From Turnera subulata (taxonomy: Eukaryota; Streptophyta; Magnoliopsida; Malpighiales; Passifloraceae), in NCBI GenBank assembly GCA_028386065.3, contig JAKUCV010005628.1:88669-152668 (forward strand): DNA of 64,000 bases, read 5' to 3'. Position numbers and translations under genes: made by a program. Shown here piece by piece: positions 49,386 through 61,050 of this stretch. Each line of letters starts with the position of its first letter. Within the stretch, counting starts at the first letter, position 1. The notes beneath the pieces were generated by a model. The model ran no database searches. It saw nothing but the letters and a program-made list of their open reading frames with translations, and was not told the origin of the DNA.

Positions 49386-51650
49386 AACCCGAGTAAACAA
49401 ACTCTCTGGTTTTTGTGTAAAGTTTTTTTTTTCTTTTTTTTTTGGGTTCTATTTTTTTTGTTATTCTTTTGCTTTTTTAAGCCTTAGTTGCTTCTCTTGT
49501 TGGTTGACTTTTTTATATATTTTATGACCTTATGCTATCATTTTTAGTATGGGTTACAAATAAGATGGAGGCATGCAACAAAGCCAATATAAATTAATGT
49601 ATGGCCATGGAGGGTTTGGAGTCATTACTTTTGGCAATGTTTCCTCAAGATAGGATTTACATTACTTGTGGGTGGAAAAAAAGGGGTACTAGTATACTTG
49701 TACAGAATAATGTGGGTATTGCTTGGCCCGTGATTTGTATTATTAGTTCTTCTTGGGTCCATCTGAGTCATGTTCCTGATAAAAAGAAATGAAGTTTACT
49801 TTTGCTTAATTATTTTGATTGTATTGGCGTCACATAAATTGTGTTTTTTTTTTTTGGTCAACGGAGTGAAGAAAAGGTAAACAAAATGGTAAAACATGTT
49901 TTAAACATGTGTTTGTTTGTTCTATGGAAGAAACTATGATTCACATCCTATATCATGTCGATTCATAATTGGATATGGACGACTGGGATGATGTCCGATC
50001 AGTTCCTGATATCATTTTCTTATACGAGAATTATTACTCGTAGACTAATTTATTGATCGTTGATTACGACTAGGATAGTTGTCACCGTTCATATATTAGT
50101 ATTCTTTAGATTATCGACAATATTTCATAGCTGTTAATTGTTGTCTATCTATGATCAAATGTTAATTACTTTATAATTAATTGTTGTCTATGGGCGACTA
50201 TGATCAAATTAGTGTTACACCCTACTTGGTTTGGATTTTTTTTTTGGCGGATATTAAATTAATTTTCTTCCGAATCGCATTGGTTTTGATTAAAAATAAT
50301 ATTTAATCAAAGAACATTGTTTGAATAATATATCAAATCTATATAGGTATGACGTGAATCATAACTTACTAATAAAAAATGATACCGCATTTGCACCAAA
50401 CAATAGAACATTGGGATAAATTTATTCAGACTCGAAAGACACATAAAAATGGTGATCATAAAATGAATTTAAATTAAACTTAATTAATTTGGTTGATGCC
50501 AACATCATTTTTGGAGAGCTTGCATTTACATTAAAACCCATTCCACAACTTTTGCAGTTCATATATAAATTGAAGTCATACCTGTAAAAAGGCTGCAAAG
50601 AGATGAAAAAACTGACAATTGACAAGTGAACCCAATTGAGTATATGCGGCTATACGCCAAATTTGGAGACTGTTTCTAAAGCCGAATGAGAACTATCACG
50701 CATGGTTCTAAGGGAAATGATGGCTGTACCCTGTACTTTTTAGCCCCAGGCAGAAAACTGCTAATACTTGCTGCCCCTTTAAAAGTTTTGAATCAGGAGA
50801 AACTTTATTAAAAGGAAACATATGGCCTTTATTAAAAAGACAAAATGCTTCCTACTTATGGTTAGTTAGTCTAATTCCAACCAGGCAGCAACTAGCTAGA
50901 TTGTCACGCTGCACCTGCATGAAGAAGAAAATACAAGGATTTGCAGACAAATTTTGGTTATTGTTTAAACCGACAAATTTAGCACATTATAACTACTGCT
51001 ACCTTTTATCACTTTTTGTGATTTTATCAGCTGACAAATTAGTCTGCATAGATTTTGGTGGTGCATTAAGTATATTTTCCATTTGAGTTTAATGGTATTT
51101 GCTATTTTTGACCATATATATTGCCCACATTCCGACAACAGCATCTGCACTGCACTATCATCCTCTGTGTTGTTAATCATTGTCTTGTACTGCTGTCTTA
51201 ATGCTTTGATGCCATCACTGCCACGTCCTTTTCAACTGATGTAAGAAACGACTTAACAACATTTTCCAGATTCTTGGGGCATAGATTTTGTAAAATAATT
51301 ATAATGTAATTTTTCTACTCTGGAGTTAATTGGCACAGTTTAGACCGAACAAGCTTAGTGAAATATGAAACCAGACATTAGAAAGAAAGTTAATGATACG
51401 AACACTTGAAATTGAAAAAAACTTAAAACACAAAATGTTCTGGATATCCTATTCACATCCATGTAGTTGTAAGTAAGCCCCAAGAAGGGCAACATTCAAC
51501 AACCCATTTATTAGATTAATGTGGCAACTAAATTAAGAATCTCAATTCAAGGACCAAATATTTTCAGGGTCCAAGTGATCAGGAGTTGTTCCAAAAGGAT
51601 ACACACATTAAAAGAAAAAAAAAGAAAGAAAATTAAAAAGTCAGAGAAGC
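49386..51650. other. Intergenic region between peroxidase and the DUF863-like gene
   Basis: The start is the peroxidase 3' UTR with long thymine runs. No gene is supported further on. Around 50130-50210 the phrase TTAATTGTTGTCTAT occurs twice, each followed by a variant of CTATGATCAAAT. The last part is the 3' flank of the minus-strand gene ending at 51651. Confidence 0.4.
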
Positions 51651-52834
51651 TCAAGTCCTATTTATGCTTAAACCTTGGAACAGCCAATGTGGTCGTTTTC
51701 TTTCTTGATCAAATGTTGCACTGGAGCTGCTCAAAGGTGTTGTTGGGGTGCTGCAATCTTCTGCTCTCTCTGATTTAAACGAGGGAAGGGAATCAAGCTC
51801 AAGAGAGTGGCTGTTCTTGGACTTCTTCTTGCCCGTGGTAGTACTACTACTACCTCCTCCAATGCTTAATGTCAGTTCTACTTCACTATCCTCATCAGAT
51901 TCATCCCTCATCAGTTTATTGCCCTTATGGGGTAGAAATGAGCTAGGCCCTGCTTGGTTAATGTCGTCCATGGTGCTTACTCTTGTTGATATGTCTTCCT
52001 CTGCCGGCATTTCGAGATCGAACCCTCTTGGTGTTGTTCTTGCAGTCTCCCCTGAGCAGCTGCCACTTCTTTCCTTGGGGCTTGGATCATCACCAGCAAG
52101 AGCTTGAAAGTTTTGGAGACTAAACCGGCTAGCTGCGTGTGTTGTTGTGGGATTAGGGCCGTTAATGATTTGAGCACAGTTAGTATTAGTCATTGGATTC
52201 CAATATTGTTTGGTTTGTTTAATTTCCTTTTTCAGCTCTTCCATCAGCATTTTTTGAACACTGTACAACCTGTGGAGTTCCCTCACCTGCAAGTTAGTAC
52301 TGCGAGTTAAACTCCAGACATTAGTTATAGTGGCAATAATGTGATAAGATAAGCTGGACCTGGATATACTATGCTATGCTAGTCTCCCATATCCGAGGAA
52401 TCTTGCAGATAAATGATTCTTTGCAGGTTAAAGTTAATTTCGAAGTGGACTTTTCTAGTATAGTTTGTTGCCAGGAAATGGTATGCAGGGACATTGTATA
52501 CTGTGACATAATTTCCTCTACCGTATGAAGATTGGCAATGTAAATTTTGCAGAAAGAATGGTGGATCTGAGGATTGGACTCCAGATATTACCTGATGTTT
52601 AAAGATATCTTCATGCATCTGCATTGTCTTTCTGATGAAATCTGGATTGTTTTTGTCAGGCATCATCGTCCTGTCCATGAGGCTGGAAATTTTGCCTGAC
52701 CTTGTGATCTGATGGTTCCTGTTTAGCTCTCTGGCCTGCAGGTAGGGCTGTTCATCCAAGTATTGCACACTAATGCTACTGCTATTCTGTGAAGTTGCTA
52801 GGAGATTGATGGCATAGTCAAGTTTGGTTCCCAT
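51651..52834 (-). CDS. Short DUF863-like protein with EAR-like motif
   Basis: Two coding exons, 52592-52834 and 51651-52286, join in frame to 292 residues. The start MGTKLDYAINLLAT follows a clear acceptor (TTTTTTTCAG/GA ATG). The segment IFKHQVRELHRLYSVQKMLMEELKKEIKQ spans the splice junction; it matches the N-terminal helix of plant DUF863 proteins (VYELHRLYRIQKxLM), which are usually much longer. It is predicted as a coiled coil. The rest is Ser/Thr-rich and probably disordered, with VELTLSIGGG (an EAR-like LxLxI repression motif) and a basic stretch GKKKSKN. The C-terminus RPHWLFQGLSINRT looks conserved. No enzyme domain is seen. A nuclear role as a co-repressor adaptor would fit but is inference. 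Confidence 0.8.
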
Positions 52835-54350
52835 TCCTGAAAAAAATTATTTGCATGTATAGATTTCATTAAAAGAAAGGAATATCCAGCATCTCCAATT
52901 GCACACAAGGAGAAGTATAGACAGAAGAATTGGAATTTTCAAAGAAATACATGGGACATGGACCATGGATGTGAAATGGCAGTACTCTCTTTTTCATCAT
53001 TTCTTTCCTTCAGTTTTCATTATTATTTTTTGGATGAGGGTGGGTGTGATTGATCAAAAGCAAATGCTTTTCATTACACAAGGGGGGGAGTTATAGTCCA
53101 GTTGACCTCAGGTCTGCCAGTCTTTGTGGGGACATCTAGATGATGCTCAAAAAGCAAGTGGGGAAATTTTCCCTTAAACAAAATTCAAATGCAAGGAAAC
53201 CAAATCACAAAACATCTAGAAATCCAGATCTCTTTCTTTCATTTCCACTCCTTTAATTATGGCTGTACCTACTAAATTAATCCACCAAATTTTACAGGTT
53301 CCTTGTTTTCATCAATGCAAGCAATTATTTTAAATATGACAATGCCTTGTTATGACAAATCATGTCATCTGATCTTGTCTTCACTAAAGTTAAAACAGAG
53401 AGTTTGTGTTAAAACTGAAGGAAAAAAGGGTTAGATGGGATTTGCATTGGGAAATCTTAAAGTGTAACAAAACAGTACCTAGACACTGCAGAAGGAAGTA
53501 AAAAGGAAGATGGGATGTAGGCAATAGAGAGACCAAACAAAAGGGTCATGGGTCTTTTCCTCCCTATCTCATCTTCTGTGCTTGAGTGTGTGTTTTTGTG
53601 GTGGGACAATCATCACTACCCCAAAGCAGTGCTCTAATTCCATGTTCAGGGAATTGTTCTAGAAAAAGTGACCACTTGTTTCTGTTCCTTCCAAAGCCAA
53701 GTTCTTTTCTTTTGGTATTGTACACGATGAAATCACCACAACAGTTGTTGGGATTATTCTTTTGATGAAGTCACTTTAGAGACAAGCAGCCAAAAAATAA
53801 GAACATGTATCTAACAGATACGAGACCTGACAATCTGCAGTCTTTTGTAGTAGTACTACATCATATACAGATATGCATTGCACCCATCTTTACAAAATCA
53901 CTGTATATCCCATTCCTATATATATATTATCCAAAACAGTAATCAAACTAATCAATAACTTAAGACTTATAAGAACAACATGCACCAACCTTGAACTCCA
54001 AGGCTTAAGACCAAATTCAGAAGCAGAAACACAAAGAAAGTTTTTGTTTACAAATTCTCATTACCTGTGACAGAAAGTAACTGGATCACAAATCTCTCCT
54101 GCAAGGCTCATTGAGCTTCTTCTTCCACCTTCATGCCACTAACTGCTCACTCTTGTTAGCTTCCATAGCTCATATTGATGTTGTTTGCAATATGTGGACG
54201 GAGGGACCTAAGCGCTGTGTGTGTATGTATATTGATCTCCAAGATTACTTACCAGTTAATACACCAGCAAGAAATAAAAATCTGTATATCTCTCTATTGT
54301 TGACAGGCCAAGGGAATTAGTCCCTTAGCTAGCCCCCCTTTACTTTGAGA
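52835..54350 (-). promoter_or_regulatory. Probable 5' UTR intron and leader of the DUF863-like gene
   Basis: The coding exon begins two bases before its ATG at an acceptor (52837/52836). A consensus donor on the minus strand (CACAG/GTAATGAG) lies at 54065/54064. Together they would define a 1.2-kb leader intron with a 5' UTR exon above 54065. Another possible donor (GTCTAG/GTACTG) lies near 53479. No coding frame fits the interval. Confidence 0.45.
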
Positions 54351-57300
54351 AACAACAAAGCAAGCTATCACTAAAAAATATAATCTTGGTCTTAATAATT
54401 CAGGCTTGACAGGCTGTGATGGGAGGAGGCAAGAGAAAAAGCTGGATTAGAAATGTGTTTGTGAGTAATATTTTGATATTGAGAGAGATAGAGAGAGAGA
54501 GAGACAGAAAGGAGGAAGAGAAAGAGATGCTTATATTATACTTATATATTGCTGTATATGATATGGTAATATATATGGCATTTGTATATAATGTGTGTCT
54601 TTGCAAACTGTACCATATACCAGGGGAGGAGATCAAAAGGGAGGGGATAGGGACCACAAAGTCAAATAATAAAATCAGATGGCATTCCTGAACATAAGCC
54701 AATGTAGGCCAGTGAACAAGATATTCCAGACAAAGTCTTTGCAGGAAATCAAGATATGCATGAATGATAGAAAGTTGGTGCTTCTTTAGCACAACAATGC
54801 TGTTCTTCCCTTTTTTCTATTCTATATATGCCAGAAAAAAAAAAAATTGTATTTCTCTTTTCTTGGTTTCTGTTATTTTAGGAAAATTTCAATGATTCTC
54901 CGTTTGATTATTCTCTTCTCGGACAACTGACCAACCATATCTAGTTCACTGTTGAGATTGAGATTTTAGTCTTAGTACAAAGTTCAGGTGTTTGGATACT
55001 GTATGTGTCTCTATACATAATTGCACCTCCAGGTTTCCATCTCTAGGTGCTAGCTAGGTTTATGTATTTGGCATCAATAGGTAAAAATTTTGCATCAGTT
55101 TTTAGTTATTTTTTAAAATATCAGAATCTTCAGATAAGGTTCAAAAAATCAACAGAAGGAGATATCCAATGAAATTACTTCTTACAAAACTAAATTGGAA
55201 GCAACGGTTCATTCATTTGCGTGGTTGCACCAATTAATGGGAGTTTGGTACAACAAACGCTCTCCAGTCTCCACCCCCCAGGCATTTAGTTAAGTTCATC
55301 AATTTCCTAAAAAATGTATGTTTTAATTAAATCCTATGATTATTAAATTAACAATTTGGCATATCGATATCTTAACCTTTGAAGAAAGAAATGTATTATT
55401 TCTTTTTCTTCTTCCTTTTTTTGGCGAAACAAAAATGTTATAGTTTAAGACATGATCTAACTCTAGATTTGAAGTGTATTTAGACTCCAAACTGATATAG
55501 AGATATTCACCTAACACTACAAGGCATTGATTTCAAGCCATGTTATAGAAAAGTTGTAGTATAATATTTAGAGTATTAATTATGTATTCCTAAAACTAAA
55601 ATGGTCATGATATGGAAATGCAATATATAGGATCTGCAACATTCTTCTCTCTTCTTACAATGTTATTATTGAGGCTGATGATCAGGATGTTCTGATCTGC
55701 AGGAAGGTTTTCAACTTTTTGCCAATATCATTGAAAATGCAGGCATTGATTTAGCAGGACTCATTAATTAGTACTTTGTTCCTTTATCCTAAGAGTAAGA
55801 TAAGTTCCCTTAAAACCCACATCATAGAATCATGACCAAATGAACCCAATACATATAAAATGCTAGAAATGTGTGATTTTATAAAAGAAGATCAAAACTG
55901 GGGGAGGTTTGGAAAAGGGAAACTTCCATCTCATACATCACTTTCCTCCAAAAGCTGATCAAGGTGCAAAGGGACCATAGCTGCCCCATAACCATTACAA
56001 AAATCTCCAAAAACATTCATTCATCACAGTACCCCCTCACTATATCCATTATCTGAAGAAATCACAGCCACACAGATCCACCCACATGCCTTAAGGCTAA
56101 GGCTCATTATAATACACCGGAAGGATTGCTTTAGGTTCTTTCTTGGGTGCTGACATATACCTTGCCTTGTCTCTTTTATTTGTTCATTTGTCTTACTAAA
56201 GTTAATCCAATCTGGTAAGATTCGGTAAGATGAACTAGCACTTTTCTTTTGATTTCCTTTTTTAATCCATTACTATAATTTTATTGATCTTGGGTCCAAT
56301 CAATCACCATTTAAACTAAATATACACTGGATGTGGACTATAGCTCTTTGCCGCCGGAATCCGAGTAAACTACCCACTTTGTTGCCTTTTAATATGTTTG
56401 TTTAGAACTTAAGTTACAATTTTAATCACTTTAGGAGCTTAGTGAGAGTGGAAGGTAAGTGGTAACACCACGTACTCCTTTTGGTCCACCTCCGAAAACA
56501 CTTACCTAATAAAGTTTTTTTTCTTATGTTTTGATTAATACCTAGCTAATAAATGTTCTAATACTTAGGAATACTTGTATATAAAACTATAAATAGACTG
56601 GAATTTATCAAAAGTATCGGTTTCATGCACCATGATATTAATCAATTTGGGCATCATCAATTAAGCCCTGAACTCTTCTATAATATATATTTGTGAACTA
56701 AATTGAGGGTACTACATGCACGTCCAAAGCTGAACATTATCTGATTAGATATAATCAATTTTTGTTAAAAAAAATGATTATTCTTCTCCTTTTTCTTCCC
56801 CATTAATTAACCATCTTTACAAGTAAGGATAGAAATGAAGACTAGTCAAACTCTCTTTTCAAAATCTTGACGTCAGTCTAAGAGCCCTGAGTCTGATAAA
56901 ATCTTTACTCTGAAGAATAATGGCCAGATAAAAGAAGAAAACATGAGAAAGTACTTGCAAATGCAGCCAAAACTTTAGAAAAGCATTTGTGTTGTTTTTT
57001 GTCCAAAAATTGTTGACCTATAGCATAAGGGGAGTAGGGGGACCATGGCTTTAATTTGTGTTGCTTTGCGTGTGTAAATTGAGAACAATCATAGAGGAAG
57101 AATCCAAATGCAGAGGAGAGGAAAGTTAAATTTATCAAGGTTTCTACCCAACGACTAGTACTAATAAAGCAGGGGAAAAGTACAAAAACCAATAAATGAA
57201 ACACAAGTTCATGTTCCACGCGATCTCATTTTGATGTAGTGAAAGTTATTCCTAGTTAAATTTCGTTAACTGCTATCCCACAAAAAAAAAAAAAAAGAAG

Positions 57301-57380
57301 AGGAAAATGATTGATAAATTAACAAATCATGTTCTACAGAAAATATGGGCGACTTGTCAAGTTCTGAAGAGTGCACAATG
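54351..57380. other. Intergenic region between the DUF863-like gene and the solo LTR
   Basis: AT-rich DNA with GA-type microsatellite near 54478-54508 and no supported gene. The left end is the probable promoter of the minus-strand DUF863-like gene. Confidence 0.4.
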
Positions 57381-57385
57381 ATTAT
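57381..57385. repeat. Target-site duplication, left copy (solo LTR)
   Basis: ATTAT directly before the TG terminus; repeated at 60995-60999 directly after the CA terminus. Confidence 0.8.
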
Positions 57386-60300
57386 TGAAACACCCTGACC
57401 TAAATTCACCCAACTAACAGTATCTACAGCAAACAGTACCACCATGTGGCCAACATATCATAAGAGCAAAAACACAAATTAACAAAAGGACAAATAGTCA
57501 ATCAAAATCACAATCTCGTCACCTTGTGGAGACATCAACATTTGCACAGCGGAAGCATTTCTAGATATTCAGTAACATTTTATATGCAAGACACAATGCA
57601 TGCTATTGGATCCGTGTCTTGTCTGAGGTGACGCCACTGCCGCCGGTATGCAAACCTAACCTGCAGAAACTGTGTGAGGGGTGAGACCAACCACTGTCTC
57701 ACCGATAAACAAATAAACAACAGTATACATACAACCGCAAATACACCCAAGCCAACACAGAACACAATAGAAGTACAGCTAGCACAAACATAATATCGGT
57801 ATCAACTTACCTGAACTAACTATACGTCAGACTTCTCATGGTAAAGCTAATCTCATAAACTCACCGACACTTGACGATAGACTACCAATTTTATTATTAG
57901 GGCCCTGTCACGTAATAAGTGTTGGCCGTGCCTGGTAGCCAGGTTAGCTAACCCTAGGGTACTCCCCGTTAATCCATAAATATCACAAATCATATCACAA
58001 ATAACCGAGTCCCGCAGTCCTCGGCGGAAGTCCCGCAGTCCTTCCTATAACAAGTCAACTGAGTCCCGCAGTCCTCAGCCGGGAGTCCACGCAGTCCTCC
58101 CTATCATATCACAAATCACAGGGCGACTACCATCTGGCCGTACCAATACCTGTCACGTGACAACCTAGATGTCTAGACGTTATTACCACTGTTTATTATT
58201 ATTTCTTATTCCACTGTCCAACAGTAACTCATCATATTTACGTTCCCGAGCAGGCTCTCAGCCTCACAGCTCCTCTGGGAATCCAGTCACAATGTCAGGA
58301 TACCGGGTCACTATCACTATTAACTCAATATCTCGTATCTCGTATAGTCATCACAATATTCACATCAACATCACAAAGTTCAATAATCAATCACAGTAGT
58401 CATCAAACACATAACAATAATCACAATAGCAGCCAGCAATAACATGACAGGCACAACAAGATAACATATAAGAAAAGTGATCAATCAAACATTCGGGGTA
58501 CCACGGGCAGCATACCGAAGTTTATAAGTTTATATCCTCACCTGATACTCCTTAGAGCCGATATCTGGTTAAGCCTCGATATCCCTATTTTCAGAACAAC
58601 AGAAATCACTTACAATGCACAACAAGAATGATCATGCATGATGCCGATTTTTGTATTTATTATACGGCTTGCCTTATGTCATATTTATTTTATTATTCAA
58701 TAATTTCCCTTACTTTGAAGTTAGCATTCCCAATTAATTAAAGATTAACTCGTTATATGTTTTCGACCGATTTACTAATTATACTTAATTTTAAATTAAA
58801 ACCGGAACCGAGCGTCCAAGCCGATATCTCAGCCCTTTAGTCGCTCGTGGTCTACATGCTCATTATGTATAACCATATATTTTTATAGTCAATGCTATTT
58901 TAGCCATTTAATATAATACAATAAAGATATGTATGCATATAACCGATAGTGTAAAAATAATAATACCATTGTTACGTTAGTAAATTACTTCCGGTAAATT
59001 AACAATCCTGGCATAGCCATAAAATAGATTTTGTATGGTTTATGCAAAAGACTTATAAATATGTAGTTAAGTCCAAATAGAATAATATCATTTTTAATCC
59101 GTAAATTAAATTGCTAATTACTTAATTACATGTATATATATATATGCTAAAAGAGGTAATTATTATAAAATGTATGTATGCTTAGTAAATCACATACGAC
59201 CGTATGTATGTATATACATATTCATATATTTAAAAAGACAACAACCGTAAATAAACTAATTTCATATTTATCATCATTTTAGTTTATAATTACAAAATTA
59301 TATTTATTTATACGTAATCCTTTATAATGTAAATTCAATTTTAGATATAAATAAGAAAGTTAAGAATTAACTCGGTAGAACATTTAGCCCAACGGAGAAT
59401 AATACTAATATTAACATGATTCTAAAAATTAAACAAAGCATAAAATAAATTTATTGGTTATTATAAATGAACTTAATTAATTGCTTAATTAATCGCCGTT
59501 TTAATTGTTCGAGTTCGTTAATATAGCTCGAGTTCGTTAATGGGTCATAAATAGTCCATAAGGCCCGATAGTTACCCAAAGTCCATTTCCGGGCTCGCCG
59601 GAAAATTCCCGGGACTGCCGGATTCCATCCAGCACTGTTCCCGCAGTTACTGTTCACAGCGGCAACCCACAAATGCTCCCTGGCTACTTGTTCATCAACC
59701 ATCCAACAACCAAACCCGCAGCCACAGTAGCAGCATCAACGTCATCACAACCACCACAGTAACATCAAACACAAACCCACGCTAAACAATTAAAACCCGA
59801 TTAATTACAATCCAAGCAAAACCAATTGTTTAACTATAAGTTTTAATTATTCAAGACCAACAATTTAATACTCAAAACCAACAAGTAATTAATCGGCAGA
59901 AGGAGATGAAGAAGACGCGGCCGTGGACTCACCCATTGACGGCGGCGACGGCTCATAGACGGGGACGGGCACGCGAGAACAGGGGAAGGAAGAGCTCGGT
60001 ATTGTGGGAGGCGGCGCTTCTCGGGCGTGCTCAGCTCGTCTCGGTGTTGCAGCGATGGCACGGCGAAGAAGGCGGCGGTGCGAGCGGCGAGCAGAGACGA
60101 AGAGGCGACAGCATGAGGAGGGGAGCGCGGTCGCTGTGGATCGTGACGGCGTCGGCTGCTGGTGCTTTCGAGGCGGCGGATCGAAGGTGGGGGAAGGATC
60201 CGTGGCCGAGCTTGGGCGAGGAGAGGTCGGGATCGAACGGCGACGCCTTCTCTGCCTCACCGGTGGCTGCCAGCAGAGGCGGCAGAGGGAGGAAGAAGGT

Positions 60301-60994
60301 GTGGCGGCGGTTAGGTGGCGTGGTCTCGGGTTGCAGGAGCAGGTGGAGGAAGGGAGAGGAGAAGGAAAGGAAGGGGAAGGGCTGGGTTCGGCCGTGGTGC
60401 CTAGGAGGAGAAGAAGAGAAGAGGAAGTGGAGGAAGAAGAAGATAAGGAAAAAGAAAAATATAGGAGGAGACAAGAGGAGTGGCCGACAGGAGAAAAAAA
60501 AATCAGGGGACAAAAGAAAGTGGAAGAAAAAGGAAAAAGAAAAGAAAAAAGAAAAAAGAATTAAAAATATCTATCAATAATTGTAGGATTAGGCAGAAAA
60601 ATCTGAGCCAGCAAAAGACCTATATGCCCTTCATACTTCTCTTGTGTTCCAAAATATCCTAGGGGCATAATCATCTTTTCAAAATTCGTCCCGGTTCCGA
60701 AATTACAACTTAGGCTCGGAAAATCCAATTAACTCTCCCGAGCGTTGCCCAAGTCTCGGAATTGAAAACCGAGGCTCGGTTAGCCGTGTAAAATTCTCGA
60801 AAGTTAATTCCGAGGCTCGAAGATACTCCAAACGTCGTATATCCTTGGCAATCGAAATGAAGCTCGGTTACTCCCGGTAAAACTCGGAAAACCTGGTGCG
60901 GTAGAATTCTCGGTTACAACGATAAAATTTATTTACCGTTGTAAGCGTTAAAATGACTCGGTAAAATCTCAAAAATTTTACCCGGGTCGTTACA
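57386..60994 (-). mobile_element. Solo LTR of a Ty3/gypsy-type retrotransposon, 3.6 kb
   Basis: The 3609-base segment begins TGAAACACCCTGACC and ends ACCCGGGTCGTTACA, that is TG...CA, and is flanked by the perfect 5-bp duplication ATTAT. There is no primer-binding site, polypurine tract or gag-pol coding, so it fits a solo LTR left by recombination between two LTRs. The orientation is minus by comparison with the neighbouring LTR (both start TGTAAC(G/A)(A/G)CCCGGGTAAA on the minus strand). The interior has a GC-rich block at about 59890-60560, an AT-rich block at 58620-59880 and short repeats at 58007-58100. The long open frames in the GC-rich block look like composition effects. Confidence 0.82.
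58007..58100. repeat. Short tandem repeats inside the solo LTR
   Basis: The phrase GAGTCCCGCAGTCCTC and close variants occur four times in 94 bases, separated by alternate spacers containing CCTATAACAAGTCA or CCTATCATATCA. The repeats lie 620-715 bases from the LTR's 3' end in the minus orientation. Confidence 0.75.
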
Positions 60995-60999
60995 ATTAT
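60995..60999. repeat. Target-site duplication, right copy (solo LTR)
   Basis: ATTAT directly after the CA terminus at 60994, matching 57381-57385. Confidence 0.8.
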
Positions 61000-61050
61000 T
61001 GTCTCTTCCCCTTAAAAAAATGATTGTTGTCTCTTAGGTTAGACCATTTA

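Noticed and set aside
54400..54792. 130-residue minus-strand frame upstream of the DUF863-like gene
   Set aside because: Translation of microsatellite and AT-rich DNA (Ser/Ile/Leu runs); no homologous feature.
59906..60580. Long overlapping frames on both strands in the GC-rich part of the solo LTR
   Set aside because: Low-complexity Arg/Gly/Glu/Lys-rich translations on several frames at once; explained by base composition, with no domain.
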